64,000 nucleotides of DNA from Brachypodium distachyon (Eukaryota; Streptophyta; Magnoliopsida; Poales; Poaceae): assembly GCF_000005505.3 (NCBI RefSeq), contig NC_016132.3, positions 47,320,914-47,384,913 on the forward strand, in the 5' to 3' direction. A program made the position numbers and the translations under genes. Below are positions 1 through 11,293 of the stretch, piece after piece. Numbering within the stretch: the stretch's first letter is position 1; every line of letters starts with the position of its first letter. The notes beneath the pieces were generated by a model that ran no database searches, was not told the DNA's origin, and saw nothing but the letters and a program-made list of their open reading frames with translations.

Positions 1-894
1 GCCGAGGAGGTCGCAGTAGCGCTTGTAAAACCCGATCCTGTCGGCGACGGCGCGGTTGTCCTGCCCGCGGCCGCACTCGAGCTCGCCGTTGATGATGTTG
101 GTGATCATGCCGAACCCCGACAGATTCCCGGCCGCCTGCCACCGGCCCGTGATAACGTCATGGCTGGACGGATTTGGTGCCTGCGCCGTCATCCAGAACC
201 ACAACGCCGTCCTGAACGACACAGTCGCGTCCGTGGCCACGAGGTCCGGGTCTCCCAGCAGGTCGTTGCCGATGGCTTGGCCCGCCGGCCCGTAGTTGTA
301 GTTGTAGGTGATCTGGATGGGTCCGCGGCCGTAGTACTTCTTCCCCGCCGCGCACGGCCACTGCGAGCTCGGCGTGCAGTAGTCTAATCTGGCTATCTCC
401 TGCTTGAAGCAGTATCCCCATGAGTATGGGCCGTCGGGTGATGTGGGCCCCCCGCCGGTGGTCTCGTGGGAGGTCTGGGCCAGGAAGGCGGCCACCTCGC
501 GCTTCCTAATGTCCATGCCTCCCGTGGTGGCGAAGCCGAGGAAGGAGTTTGCAGCGGCCACGAAGGCGTCGTAGGTGTAGAACCCCTTGGCCGGGCACGC
601 CGCGTCATTGCGGTGCAGCAGCATCTTGTCGAAGAGCGACCGCGACACGACGGAGGACAAAGCGCTGCCGCCGGAGGGGGCTGGGGCCGGCGTAACGACG
701 CTGGAGCAGCCGCTGCATTGGCTTTGGCAGCCGGAGCCGCAGTAGTCGGAGGTGGAGCCGCAGAAGCCGAAGCGGCTGCAGCAGAGGCAGTCGGGGCACG
801 TCGCCCCGCCGGCCTGCGAACCGCACTGCTCGGTGCGCGCGAACACGGCCAATATGGCCGCGGCCAGCATGGCCACCACCGCAGCTGATTTCAT
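1..894 (-). CDS. Class I chitinase (GH19 with hevein domain), 3' end beyond window
   Basis: Secreted endochitinase that would hydrolyse beta-1,4-GlcNAc polymers of fungal walls; a defence role is inferred from the family. The frame from ATG 894 is open for 298 codons to the window edge, so about 17 C-terminal residues and the stop lie outside. Order: signal peptide (about 1-21), Cys-rich chitin-binding hevein domain (about 22-62), short Pro/Gly/Ser hinge, then GH19 domain from about residue 79. The expected catalytic glutamates are visible: E144 in HETTGG and E166 in CFKQE. Compared with the paralog at 7683, the Trp after HETTGG is Gly (149), the residues after E166 differ (EIARLDYC versus ERGATSDYC), and a loop before [11 protein letters not shown] is shorter by about six residues. 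There is no frameshift or internal stop. It is divergently oriented to the second chitinase. Full activity is uncertain because of the substitutions near the active site. Confidence 0.9.
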   Translation of the reverse strand, partial: MKSAAVVAMLAAAILAVFARTEQCGSQAGGATCPDCLCCSRFGFCGSTSDYCGSGCQSQCSGCSSVVTPAPAPSGGSALSSVVSRSLFDKMLLHRNDAACPAKGFYTYDAFVAAANSFLGFATTGGMDIRKREVAAFLAQTSHETTGGGPTSPDGPYSWGYCFKQEIARLDYCTPSSQWPCAAGKKYYGRGPIQITYNYNYGPAGQAIGNDLLGDPDLVATDATVSFRTALWFWMTAQAPNPSSHDVITGRWQAAGNLSGFGMITNIINGELECGRGQDNRAVADRIGFYKRYCDLLG

Positions 895-967
895 CGTGGC
901 GATGAATTGAAGTAGATTGGCATGGCAGGAGCGTCACGCTAGCTGCTGGGGTGTGTGTGCCTGTGTG

Positions 968-1005
968 GTGCCTGAAGCTGCCCAGAGTGCTCGTTTATCT
1001 AAACC
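968..1005 (-). promoter_or_regulatory. Core promoter of the left chitinase, homologous to that of the right one
   Basis: Read on the minus strand, a TAGATAAACGAG block followed by CAGCTTCAGGCACCACAC lies about 70-110 bases before ATG 894. It aligns with the TATATAAAGACGAG and CAGCTTCTGGCAACCACAC blocks in front of the other chitinase. The 5' leaders also match just before the ATG (CTTCAATTCATCGCCAC in both). The TATA equivalent here is degenerate (AGATAAA). Position and homology are seen directly; function is inferred. Confidence 0.5.
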
Positions 1006-1539
1006 ACACACAAACCAGCAAGACGCGTGTGCCATCGAAGCTTGGCTCCCTGTGCTGAGTCACCAGACGCGTGCCCTTCTCCTGCGTGAGCATTGGACAG
1101 TCTTTGGCTTGTATTCGGTCCGTCCCGTATCAAGAGACTCAAAAGCTTAAACATGAAGAAAAAAATCCGTACTCGTGTATGACGTCCGAGATGAACCCTG
1201 ACTTCTTAATTTCTGAGATCGAAAACCTGATCTTGTTAATCGCGGTCAATTATGACCTTAAAGCTGTTTGGCAAGCTACGATAAGGATGATCCCGGTCGG
1301 GATTTCTACCTTAAATCCTGATCTTTTAAGCAAAGTCTGAATTGAACTTTAACCTCTTAATTCTTGTATTTCGAACCCTAATCGGCATTTATTCTTAGAA
1401 AATCCGTTTCGTGGCCTGGGGGCACCTAGGGGAGCAGTGTCGCACGTGGGGCCCGGAGCGGCTGCGACGGAGCTTTGACAAGCGGACGATTTTTTTGTGA
1501 TTTATTTTTTTATTTTTCCTAATCCCATCAAGGTGTGTG

Positions 1540-1693
1540 GCGTGACCGCCACTGATGAGGCGCCCCATCACTAACGGATGGCCTGCTCGTCACTGATTTG
1601 CACCTCATCACTGGCATGCAGGTTGCGGCGGGTGAGACGCCTGCTACTGATGTCATTTTACGCCATTTACTAATGATCCATTATGTAGTAGTG
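1540..1693 (+). mobile_element. CACTA-like transposon terminus (fragment)
   Basis: The sequence ends in TAGTAGTG at 1686-1693, whose complement CACTACTA is typical of CACTA transposon ends. Inside it lie short repeated, partly inverted motifs around CACTGATGAGG and CATCACTGGC, as expected of subterminal repeats. No matching left terminus or transposase was found, so this is probably a deletion derivative or a truncated end. The inner boundary is approximate. Confidence 0.5.
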
Positions 1694-3459
1694 ACATAGA
1701 CACAAATCATGACAATTTGTAAGCCTACTCATCAATCACAAAATCATGTTGGTATCAACCAAACACGATTTCTGGGATTAAGGATTTTAATTAATCGGGA
1801 TCAGTAAGGTCAGGGTTCGAAAATTAGGGATTAGAAAGTTAAGGTCCGATTCATACTTTGTCTATGAAGTCAGGGTTTAAAATAAAAAATTCCAAATATG
1901 AATGTATCTGTGCCTAAAAAGCGTAAAATCAAACCGTGGAGTATTTAATTTCAGTAGCTTGACTGTTGTGCTTATCTTTGAGCCTTTGGGGCTGGTGCTG
2001 TACTGTTCAGGCGTTTAATGCAATGTGGGGTTGTTCTTTAAAAAAAAAAAACCAGCAAGACGCGAAGAAAGGGCGGACGTTCGCGAGGGCGACGTCGCAC
2101 GGCACTGCAGCCACTTTGCTCATCCGGTGGGCTGTTCGCGCGCGCACCTAGGCATTATCTCCGCTGTGGGCCCCGCAAAGGTCGTGGTTTGTTTAGCCAG
2201 GTGACACTGCTCCGCCTGGAACATGGATTTTGTACAGCGCGTTGTGTTCGCATCTTGTATCTGGACCGTTTATCATTATATACTGACTTGACGTGCAGTA
2301 GTTCCGAAAAGAGTTTGTCCACAGCGACGCGACGGAAATTGGTTCATCTCTTTGTTTTCAATACAGATCTCTCTACAGCTCTACTGCATCGTGCAACGCA
2401 AAAACGTTCATGTTACTGCAGTCTTTGTGACTATCCTTTCAATATTAGTTTCAGACCGAACATATCCCGTGATAGATGGCAGTGCACATGTTGGTTCGTA
2501 TTATCGGAGAAATCTATGTGGAGTCTTCTTCCTCAAGTATTTTTTTCTGTAAAATCTATGTGCGCGGATTTTATGAAAGCCATATGGTTTTTTTATCGGA
2601 AATAATTATGTAAATTAAAAACACTGCTAAAATGAGAATGTTGTTTTTAATCATAAGGTTATTTTAATGAAATATAATCTTGCTAAGCTGGATTCAACAT
2701 CTTTTTCTCTCATGTCTTTTTGCTCCTATTGTCTAACGCATTATTTTTATTGCTTTTCATATCCTTCACCGACATTGATTACTACTAATACGTTGGAAAC
2801 TGGCTTAACAGGCTTGAGAAAAAGATTAAACCTCATATTCGGATGGAAGTTTCGGCTTTTTGTTGAGTTATTTAGAACTATAGGGTGATTTGTTTTCGAT
2901 CGATCCAAAATTGTAATCTTCAAAGCCACACATAGGATGCGTCTCTGGTCCTTCATGCTTCGCGTGCATCGGCGAGAACCTTCGTGTATTGAATGGAATT
3001 GTTTGGAAATGGTATTTCGGGATATCTTTACCTAGCTGACTAGCGGTGTACTATACTAGTATTCGCTTTTTAGATGAGTAGACTCGCTATGTTAAATTTA
3101 TTCCGCTGACTCATTATAACTTAATATCGATGTGTGCTGCAGAGACCAAAATCGGTCTGTTTTAAGGAAAAGAGTTAGTCCACAGGGGAGGCGTGTGCGT
3201 CAGTGCATGCCCCGATGGCCGTCAGATCTGATCTCCCATCTGACGGCCCGCGTGGCCGCGTCGGCTGTGCACGATTGGTCCAATGCGCCTTTTAAGGCGA
3301 GTTCACCAAACAGAAACAGAAAAGGGACACCGAACCGGTCAAGTTTCATCGGCCGCCCGCCGCGCCGGCACCTCCCGGCTCCTCCCGAAGCGTCGCTACG
3401 CGCCGCCACTTGACGGTCAAATTCCTTAATGGAGGAAGGGAGATGGCCAACCAAAAAAG

Positions 3460-3577
3460 AATCCGTTGCGGCTCTTTCGCCCGTATCCACGGACGCGCTC
3501 TTCCCTTCGTTTCGTCGGCTTACGTCAACAGCTACAAGAAGAGGAAAACGAGACCGGAAGAAATCCAGAGATCGCAG
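3460..3577 (+). other. Probable 5' untranslated exon of the phosphatase gene
   Basis: An AGATCGCAG/GTAGGT junction at 3577/3578 is a good splice donor. The acceptor CAG at 4679-4681 lies 18 bases before the phosphatase ATG (4700). Joining them gives a leader intron of about 1.1 kb, which is plausible for this family. The transcription start was not located, so the left boundary is a guess. Confidence 0.4.
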
Positions 3578-4699
3578 GTAGGTTATATACCCCTGTTTCT
3601 ACATTGCGCATGCCTATTGGTGCCTGGTGGTTGCTCACCTTCTTCTCTTACAGCCGTGCGGAGGGGAGGAGGGGAGCATAACCCGCGAGCGGTGGCTCTT
3701 CTCTGAGTAGCTTTGCTAAAGGTTTGATCCTGTCTCGCCTCTGCTGTATGCATGTTAGGTGTGTGAAGTAATGGCGACTAATTGCGCTCCATGAACGCCG
3801 GGACCTGGGTGCGGCAAAACGCCGAGCGCTCTGTGTGCACTCTGTTTGTGCCACCAAGGCACCAACCCACAGATGCCCTTATGTCCTGATTGTACTAGGA
3901 GTTGCCATTTGCCAGGAACACGAGGCAGTTGCTGTTCTTCCTTGATTCCTGCAACTTCTACTTGATATTGGACTTGCAACACTTTTGCAGCATAACTGCA
4001 TGTGCCATCATAACTCATAATCGTTGTGTAGAATTCACCTGTGATATTTCTGTTATGCATAGAGATGATATGTCTCGCGATTTATCCGTAGCCACAGCAT
4101 CATAATTAATTCGCCTACTTACTAGTGTTATATGATGAGGCACTCCATTTTCAATAGCAGCTTTGTCCGTGTCCTGGTTATGTCATGATGTTCTATTTTT
4201 TGACTCATCATATTTGATTATGCTGCTGTTAACATGCCTGTGAGTACATGGATAATTCAAACAATCGGCATCATTACTTTACACGCATAGGCCAGTTTGA
4301 GGAGCTATCTCTGTCTTGGACTTCTATAGCCCATAGGGAGCATTTTAGGAACTGTCAGTGACAGAGTGAGATTAACAAGAAGAAATCGGCTCATGGTTTA
4401 TAATTGGCTTAACAAAGAAAATTTGACATAAACTGCATGCTATTTTCACTCAAAAGTAAAATTTCATCATTGTGCTGATGCTAAAGAGGCCTAGTTTCTT
4501 GGTTGCTAGTCTCTACAACATAGAAACATGTGCAACTATAGTCCTGACTGCCTCTTTGATGGTAGAAAATCAAGGTTCTTCAAACTGATGATTTAAATTT
4601 TATTATTTATTGACCAATAGGGATAGCATACTGTAATTTATTTAGAGGATTCTTAAATTTATTCGGTTGATAAATTGGCAGATCAGAACTTCTGAAGCG

Positions 4700-6467
4700 A
4701 TGCCAGCTCCTTCAGCACCTATCCATGTTGGAGTTCCTCCGCCCTATGTGACATCTCATGGAGCTAAAGTTGCAAGGCTACATATGTATGACTGGATTGT
4801 GCTGCTGCTTCTAGTTGTAATAGATGGAGTACTGAATACAATAGAACCATTCCATCGATTTGTTGGGTCAGACATGATGACAGATCTCAGATACCCCATG
4901 AAAAAGAACACAATACCATTTTGGGCGGTGCCGGTATATATATATTTCCCTCTTAGTCCTGCCCTGTCTATTCCATGAACATTTAAAGTAGCCTTTTGTT
5001 AATTATCCTTCTTATGCAGATATATGGTATCATTGGACCTATGGTTATCATAACCGTAATATACTTCAAGAGGAGGAATGTGTATGATTTGCATCATGCC
5101 ATACTAGGTACTTTCATATTCTTCCTTTCAGGCCTGTGGTATCCTATTCTTTTTTCAGGAAAATTTGCTATCCTATTCATATAACTCGTTCTGAAATCTA
5201 GCATGTCCTGCCAGGGCTCCTATTTTCAGTGCTTATAACTGCAGTTTTAACTGATGCCATTAAGGATGGCGTTGGTCGGCCACGTCCTGATTTTTTTTGG
5301 CGCTGTTTTCCTGACGGAGTACCTGTAATGTTCTCACTTCTAGTTGAATCCTTTAAAATACTTTATTATTCATTTTATTTGAGCCGTTTGCATGATCCGT
5401 CTGAGTTGTCTGAAACTTATGGCTTACTTGATCTTCAGGCCTATGACAAAATTACTACAGGTGTGCTATGTCATGGTAAAGCAAGCGATATCAAAGAGGG
5501 TCACAAGAGCTTTCCAAGTGGTCATACTTCTTGTAAGTGAAAACATGTTTTTCAGCTCCTACTTACCTCAATAATAGTACAAAATATCATGGAGGTTCAG
5601 TTAGCATTTCCTATTGCATGTGAATACACGATTGCTCATGTTCTAGACTGCAGGAGCTTTTGCATGCTACCAGTTCTTGAGGTGGATGACTCAGTGACTC
5701 ACAAATTTCTGTTTCACAGGGTCCTTTGCTGGACTTGGTTTCCTGTCATGGTATCTGGCTGGTAAAATCAAAGTATTTGATCAAAAAGGCCATATTGCAA
5801 AACTCTGCATTGTTCTTCTTCCTCTGCTTCTTGCAGCCTTAGTGGCTGTTTCACGTGTAGATGACTATTGGCATCACTGGCAAGATGTGTGTACTGGCGG
5901 AATTCTGGGTATGCCTGGCAGGGTTATCTATTAAAGAACACGTCCCAGATCATTTAAAAATAGAACTTAGAGCTTAGAAATGTTATACACGTACAATTCT
6001 TGATAGGCCAACTTTATGATTTTGCAGGACTGTTGGTTGCTTCTTTGTGCTACCTGCAGTTTTTTCCACCACCCTGTGATGAAAACGGTATGCTTCATAT
6101 CTTTAGATTAAAATATAATTCAGTGATGAATGGAATTTCTACCATGTAGCCTTTATAGCAGGACTATCTCGTGCTCATTTGTAATTTTATCAGTTCAAAA
6201 GCTCCCATGGTCATCTTTTTTTAATACTAAAAAGGGAATCTTTGTCAAGATTATTGATGGTTTTTGCATTGTTGAATGATAGGCCTATGGCCGCACGCGT
6301 ACATGCTGCACGTTCATAACCCGGAGGGGGACAGACAAGTGCAGCCCACATCGACTGATTGTCAACAATCGCTGCCGAACGGTTCGCTTGAAGCTTCTTA
6401 TGGCTTTGAGATGAGGACCACGAGCCAAGCACTAGATACCATGGAAGCTGGCCGGAGACAGCAATGA
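4700..6467 (+). CDS. LPP: Lipid phosphate phosphatase (PAP2 family), seven coding exons
   Basis: Integral membrane phosphatase that removes phosphate from phosphatidic acid and related lipids, as in Arabidopsis LPP2. By GT-AG signals and frame continuity the coding exons are 4700-4933, 5020-5107, 5215-5324, 5439-5532, 5720-5908, 6028-6087 and 6283-6467. Together they give 319 residues, close to the usual length. All three PAP2 motifs are present: K-x6-RP (K124-P130, in KDGVGRPRP), PSGH (170-173) and SR-x5-H-x3-D (S220 to D231, in [12 protein letters not shown]). Hydrophobic segments include [17 protein letters not shown] near the N-terminus, [31 protein letters not shown], and [16 protein letters not shown] before the third motif. 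The start is the first ATG after the leader-intron acceptor and gives the family-like N-terminus MPAPSAP. The C-terminal tail after GLWPHAYM is variable in the family. No defects were seen. Confidence 0.92.
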
Positions 6468-7578
6468 CGGAATACTTAGTACTTACATGTACAGGAACCT
6501 CTGCTGCGCATACCTCGCGATACAGAGTAGATATCATATATCGTGCCATCGTGCCACAAAGAAGAATCTCTAGATGCTTACACCAGATACTGGCTTTCTA
6601 CATGGGGAAAAACCTTCATGATATGATATAATGTGACTGAGCAGATCTAATTTTCAGGCTTCATTACTTTAAAACAGGAATTCCAATACGGATTCGTGGC
6701 TTAAACTTTGCTAGCTAGTCGTACATGGTTTTCGTTGGGTGGGTGTTCATATGCGAATAAGGCCCACTGTATATTTCACATGTTTTGCTTTGGTAAGCTA
6801 GCAGACAGCGGCTGAATCATATGATAAGGCCCATTGTAGATACACGTCTCTCTAGATAAAATTGCGACACTTAACATGGCATGGATGGAGTACTTATCAG
6901 TTTGGGCGCTGGGTGCGTGCGGCTTTGGTTGCTTTCAGCTTGATCCGGCTAGCTGTTGCATGTGTGATTCGTTACCTCACATGTCACATACGAACTACTT
7001 GCTGTAATGTTATTCCCATAAAATCACACAAAATGTATACCGGGTTGGCACGGCGGCAGCGTCCCTGAAAGGAACCGAGGACGGATGATGGAATTCCATC
7101 GACGACGACTCGAGAGAACGGAATTCCAAGTCTGTCCCGTCCACCATGAAAGAAAGGATGGAATTCCACGCACGAAAACTACATCCATTAGTTAATGCAT
7201 GCGAAGAAAATTCTACGTACTCCATCCTGGATCCATGCATGGGTGCCGTGAAGTTTGATGGCGCATCAAAGCTGAGCTGGTGCAAGCACGCGTGCATGCA
7301 TGCATGTGCTGCATGCGCGAAGGAAGCAATCAAGCGAGAATCCAAATCTGACCAACAGCAACCAAACTGGACCTGAAGGCATCTTAATTTCCACGCTCAC
7401 TTCCAGCCCAATCAACGTGGACCGGATCGTGCAACGGATCGTGCCTAGCATTCCACAAGCGTTGAGTAGTTAGCTTAGTAGTTATAGAAACCGAAGCATG
7501 CGTGCACGTATTATATATCTAGATAGATCGATCATGGCAAGGTGGACACGTACGTCTGCTGGCCTGCCCTCGGCTAGC
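6468..7578. other. Intergenic region; phosphatase 3' flank and chitinase promoter
   Basis: No gene was found. The first few hundred bases should hold the 3' UTR of the phosphatase, but no clear AATAAA was seen. The rest is the upstream region of the right-hand chitinase and includes a dense cluster of CATGCATG (RY-type) motifs near 7291-7318. Confidence 0.5.
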
Positions 7579-7587
7579 TATATAAAG
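7579..7587 (+). promoter_or_regulatory. TATA box of the right chitinase
   Basis: TATATAAAG lies 96 bases before the ATG at 7683. The following block (GACGAGCATTCCCACAGC) is shared, in diverged form, with the divergent paralog at the left edge, which supports a conserved core promoter. Confidence 0.7.
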
Positions 7588-7682
7588 ACGAGCATTCCCA
7601 CAGCTTCTGGCAACCACACTACACCAGCAGCGTAACACTAGAGTGGGTTCTGCTAATCTGCTTCAATTCATCGCCACACGAG

Positions 7683-8651
7683 ATGAGAGCAATCGCGGTG
7701 GTGGCCATGCTGGTGGCCGCGGCCTTGCTGGCCGTGTCCGCGCGCGCCGAGCAGTGCGGCTCGCAGGCCGGCGGGGCGACGTGCCCCAACTGCCTCTGCT
7801 GCAGCCGCTTCGGCTTCTGCGGCTCCACCTCCGACTACTGCGGCTCCGGCTGCCAGAGCCAATGCAGCGGCTGCGGCAACACGCCGGTCACCCCGACCCC
7901 CTCCGGCGGCGGCGGCGGCGGCGTGTCCTCCATCGTGCCGCGGTCGCTCTTCGACCGGATGCTGCTTCACCGCAACGACGCGGCGTGCCAGGCCAAGGGG
8001 TTCTACACCTACGACGCCTTCGTGGCCGCCGCCAACTCCTTCCCCGGATTCGCGACCACGGGCGGGGCCGACGTCAGGAAGCGCGAGGTGGCCGCATTCC
8101 TGGCCCAGACCTCCCACGAGACCACGGGCGGGTGGCCCACGGCGCCCGACGGCCCATTCTCGTGGGGATACTGCTTCAACCAGGAGCGCGGCGCCACCTC
8201 CGACTACTGCACGCAGAGCTCCCAGTGGCCGTGCGCGGCGGGGAAGAAGTACTACGGCCGCGGGCCCATCCAGATCTCCCACAACTACAACTACGGGCCG
8301 GCGGGCCAGGCCATCCGTGCCGACCTGCTGGGGAACCCGGACCTGGTGGCCACGGACCCGACCGTGTCGTTCAAGACGGCGTTCTGGTTCTGGATGACGG
8401 CGCAGGCGCCTAAACCGTCCAGCCATGACGTTATCACTGGCCGGTGGAGCCCCTCGGGCGCAGACCAGGCGGCTGGCAGGGTGCCGGGGTTCGGCGTGAT
8501 CACCAACATCATCAACGGCGGGCTCGAGTGCGGCCGCGGGCAGGACAACCGCGTCGCCGACCGGATCGGGTTCTACAAGCGCTACTGTGACCTCCTCGGC
8601 GTCAGCTACGGCGATAACTTGGACTGCTACAACCAGAGGCCGTTCGCTTAG
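7683..8651 (+). CDS. Class I chitinase (GH19 with hevein domain)
   Basis: Secreted endochitinase of 322 residues encoded in one exon. Signal peptide about 1-22 (cleavage after ARA). Hevein chitin-binding domain about 23-64 with a dense Cys pattern ([22 protein letters not shown]). Gly/Pro-rich linker about 65-80. GH19 catalytic domain 81-322 ending DCYNQRPFA. The two glutamates expected of the family are E146 (HETTGGW) and E168 (CFNQE). The domain closely resembles barley-type seed chitinases ([28 protein letters not shown]). The protein ends just after the catalytic domain, so there is no C-terminal extension of the kind that sends some class I chitinases to the vacuole; apoplastic location is inferred. 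The ATG follows a TATA box by about 96 bases and a leader shared with the left paralog. A long open frame on the opposite strand is a GC-composition shadow. Confidence 0.96.
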   Translation: MRAIAVVAMLVAAALLAVSARAEQCGSQAGGATCPNCLCCSRFGFCGSTSDYCGSGCQSQCSGCGNTPVTPTPSGGGGGGVSSIVPRSLFDRMLLHRNDAACQAKGFYTYDAFVAAANSFPGFATTGGADVRKREVAAFLAQTSHETTGGWPTAPDGPFSWGYCFNQERGATSDYCTQSSQWPCAAGKKYYGRGPIQISHNYNYGPAGQAIRADLLGNPDLVATDPTVSFKTAFWFWMTAQAPKPSSHDVITGRWSPSGADQAAGRVPGFGVITNIINGGLECGRGQDNRVADRIGFYKRYCDLLGVSYGDNLDCYNQRPFA

Positions 8652-8705
8652 TCGATCGGCAACATTATAAGGTCGTAACCTGCACGAATATACGGCCGGC
8701 AACAC

Positions 8706-8842
8706 AATAAAAGCTACGGAGCAGCTCTCCGTGTATTGTAACCATAGCGTTGCAGATCGGTAGAGCTCCTGTACGTACTTAACATGAATAATCTCCTGTG
8801 CGATTGATGATCATGATGTGTAATCGGTTGTAATACAATAAA
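8706..8842 (+). terminator. Polyadenylation signals of the right chitinase
   Basis: AATAAA occurs at 8706-8711 and again at 8837-8842, 55 and 186 bases after the chitinase stop codon. Either could direct 3' end formation. Confidence 0.5.
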
Positions 8843-9120
8843 CGATGTTATGATTATGAGTAATCTATTACAGATTCTTCACACGTTGCGGAGCATGATC
8901 TTGCAGATGCGAGCAAATTATGGCCGGAGAAAACGTTATGATTGTGAGGACGCTGCCGCCGCTTCCATATCCTCCTTCAAACGCCAAAGATGCTCCTGCA
9001 CTCCTCCTCCAGCCTCAGGCTATGGCAAAGGAGAACTGGTACTACTAGATTTGTTTTTTTTTTTGTTTTTCTTTAGAGCAGAACTGGTGCTAGATGGGTC
9101 CAAACCTGCCACCGTGGTTG

Positions 9121-9358
9121 GGCAAACTTAACCGCGGAGGCCTTCGGAAGCGTGGGCCGATGTAGTCTTCAGCCCGTTAGGATCTTCTCTCTTGAAATGT
9201 GGGCAAACTTAACCGTAGCAGCCTTCGGAAGCGTGGGCAGATCTAGTCTTCATCCCGCTATCCTTTCTCTTGAAATGTGGGCAAGCTTAACCGTGGAGGC
9301 CTTCGGAAGCGTGGGCCGATCTAGTCTTCAGCCCGCGACGATCCTTTCTCTTGGAATG
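9121..9358 (+). repeat. Tandem repeat, about three units of 78-81 bases
   Basis: The motif CCTTCGGAAGCGTGGGC recurs at 9141, 9222 and 9300, each time followed by GATNTAGTCTTCANCCCG and a TCTCTTGAAATG-like stretch. Units diverge by a few substitutions and small indels. Function unknown. Confidence 0.85.
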
Positions 9359-10168
9359 CCCACGTACTTGCACTAATCCTGACGCAGATGCATTTCGATA
9401 ATGCAAGCTTTCTTTTTCCCAGATCAGCCCACGGAAGGTGCCGAAGAAGCAGGCTTCAACCTGCACATGGCTTCAGAATATTACGGGTGGCAAACAGCTT
9501 GAGCCGCATTCTGATGTGATGCGCGTAGCCAAAATCAAGTCAAGTTGTGGACGACTGACCAAATCATGCGGGAAGACCTCGAACTTGGGATCAAACGTTC
9601 GCCATCTATATGCGAGTATTTGGCTCAATTTTGGTAAAGTAAATCCTAATCCAGATATGTGTACACTGGATATTACTGAGTCACTCTCCGATTTGGCTTA
9701 ATTTGCTTGGTGTATTGCATTAATTTCTCGCGAATAATACAAAGTTAATTACCACACGATGCCCTATGCGTTTGAATTTTAGACCAACAAGAGTGCATGG
9801 AGTACTAATAAGCATCCATTATTAATCAGCAGATAAAAATTAACACTACGTCGAAGTGACTGCTAGCAACAAAGTCGTCCCCATGCAAACACACTTCCGT
9901 CAGCAGCACATGCGACACCCTAGCGGACATTTGAATCAATTCCCCTTTGTACGACAAAATTACGAGATGAGTTGACACTTGACACTTCGTGTACTTTCTC
10001 TTTTCAGGGAACTAGCTGCGTTTGTACTTTAAGAGTAACTAACATCGTATTGCTTGCAAATCCTGTAATCCATTCCGAAATGTGAATGGGTGCGTCAACT
10101 GTCAGCGGCGTCCAAAATAAAGCGCTGCCTAATTAACTAGAAAAATTATGTATGTGCATGCACATATC

Positions 10169-10286
10169 TACTACCTCCGTTCTATAATTCTTATCTCAAA
10201 TTTGTCCCAAAATGGATGTATCTATTCTTAAAAAACGTCTAGATACATATAATATTTCGACAAAAATTATGGAACGGAAGGAGTAC
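10169..10286. mobile_element. Stowaway-like MITE
   Basis: About 118 bases with inverted ends CTACCTCCGTTCTATAATTC / AATTATGGAACGGAAGGAG and flanking TA. The interior (GTCTAGATACATATAATA) is shared with the elements at 42729 and 63533. Confidence 0.8.
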
Positions 10287-10568
10287 ATTACTCTTCCGTT
10301 TCTTGTACTGCTTTTGATGCACAAATTTGGTCAATCAAACTTCAAGCATTTCCACGGCGTGTGTATGACACTTGCGCATGAAGCGAGAAAACGACCGATC
10401 TGTATGCACTTACGTCGAGTGTGCAGTGCGCTACAGCTCGAGGACAAATAAGAAATATTAGAACTACTGCCAACCAAGTCTAATTTGTTTCGAGTTCTAG
10501 CTCTCTGGTCAAAGGAGCCCTCGTGGAGAAATATAAAGCCAGGGAGCTAGCTAACCAGCTGAGGGTAG

Positions 10569-10692
10569 TACTCCCTCCGGTTCTAAATTGTTGTCGAAAT
10601 ATTACATGTATCTGGATGTTTTTTAAGAATAGATACGTCCATATTTGAACGAATTTGAGTCAAGAATTTAAAAATTTAGGATCAGAGGGAGC
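10569..10692. mobile_element. Stowaway-like MITE
   Basis: About 124 bases beginning CTCCCTCCGGTTCTAAATTG and ending AATTTAGGATCAGAGGGAG, with the same interior type (TACATGTATCTGGATG), in opposite orientation to the element at 10169. Confidence 0.75.
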
Positions 10693-11293
10693 AACTCTGA
10701 GACGGGAAGTAGTGAGGTGGAGATCACAGCCATTGCATGTAGGAGTTATTAATTACATGAGTTTAATTAATACTGCTGTAATAGATTAGTGCAAATAGAT
10801 TATAGTACTATCCAGTACATGATGGAGCCTAACCACTTGACCAAGTGTGCTTTTGATGCGCTGCAATAGCTGATTAATTAGGCAGGACCTATATGCACAC
10901 ACGCACGCATCCGTGGGTCACCCACCGATCCATCGCCTGTGTCTGTGGCTGTTAAGTTTGACCGGTGTCCAGAGCTGCCAATGGCGTCGCGGGATGACGA
11001 TGCATGCATGTGGCTGTGCCAAGTTTATCCGTCTACGGTCATTTGTTTATCCGTTAAAGCGTGCTCAAGCACATGCGGCATGCTGTTTTGTCACACACCT
11101 TTGCGTGATCCCCAAGAGCCGCCACGCAGCGGGGAACCACTTAAAATATCTCTCTTGATCTCTTCGTTGCTTCTTGATTCGGCCAGAGCAGAAGAAAGAA
11201 CCACGCTCAAATTTGTCTGATTCGGCCAGAGTTTTCTCCCTGTGGGACTCAAGTCCTGAAGTCCATATTACAAATCAAAACTAACCACAGAGC

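Larger units (their letters stand above)
895..4681. other. Intergenic region and 5' flank of the phosphatase gene
   Basis: No convincing coding region was found. It holds the promoter of the left chitinase, a CACTA-like transposon end near 1693, and AT-rich repeated motifs resembling AACCCTGA on both sides of it. An imperfect palindrome built on CCGTCAGAT/ATCTGACGG lies near 3220-3245. From about 3460 it probably contains the 5' untranslated exon and first intron of the phosphatase gene. Confidence 0.5.
8843..11293. other. Gene-free repeat-bearing region
   Basis: No reading frame looks genic. It contains a three-unit tandem repeat (9121-9358) and two Stowaway-like MITEs, with otherwise unremarkable AT-rich sequence. 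Confidence 0.5.

Noticed and set aside
605..937. Short minus-strand frames within the left chitinase
   Set aside because: They are out of frame with the continuous chitinase reading frame that starts at 894 and stays open to the edge.
1230..1870. A single transposon bounded by inverted repeats around the CACTA-like end
   Set aside because: The flanking AACCCTGA-type motifs are inverted relative to each other but their order is not consistent with simple terminal repeats.
7668..8705. Minus-strand open frame of 345 codons over the right chitinase
   Set aside because: It is the antisense of a GC-rich gene with strong codon bias; its translation is Val/Ala/Arg low-complexity with no domain.
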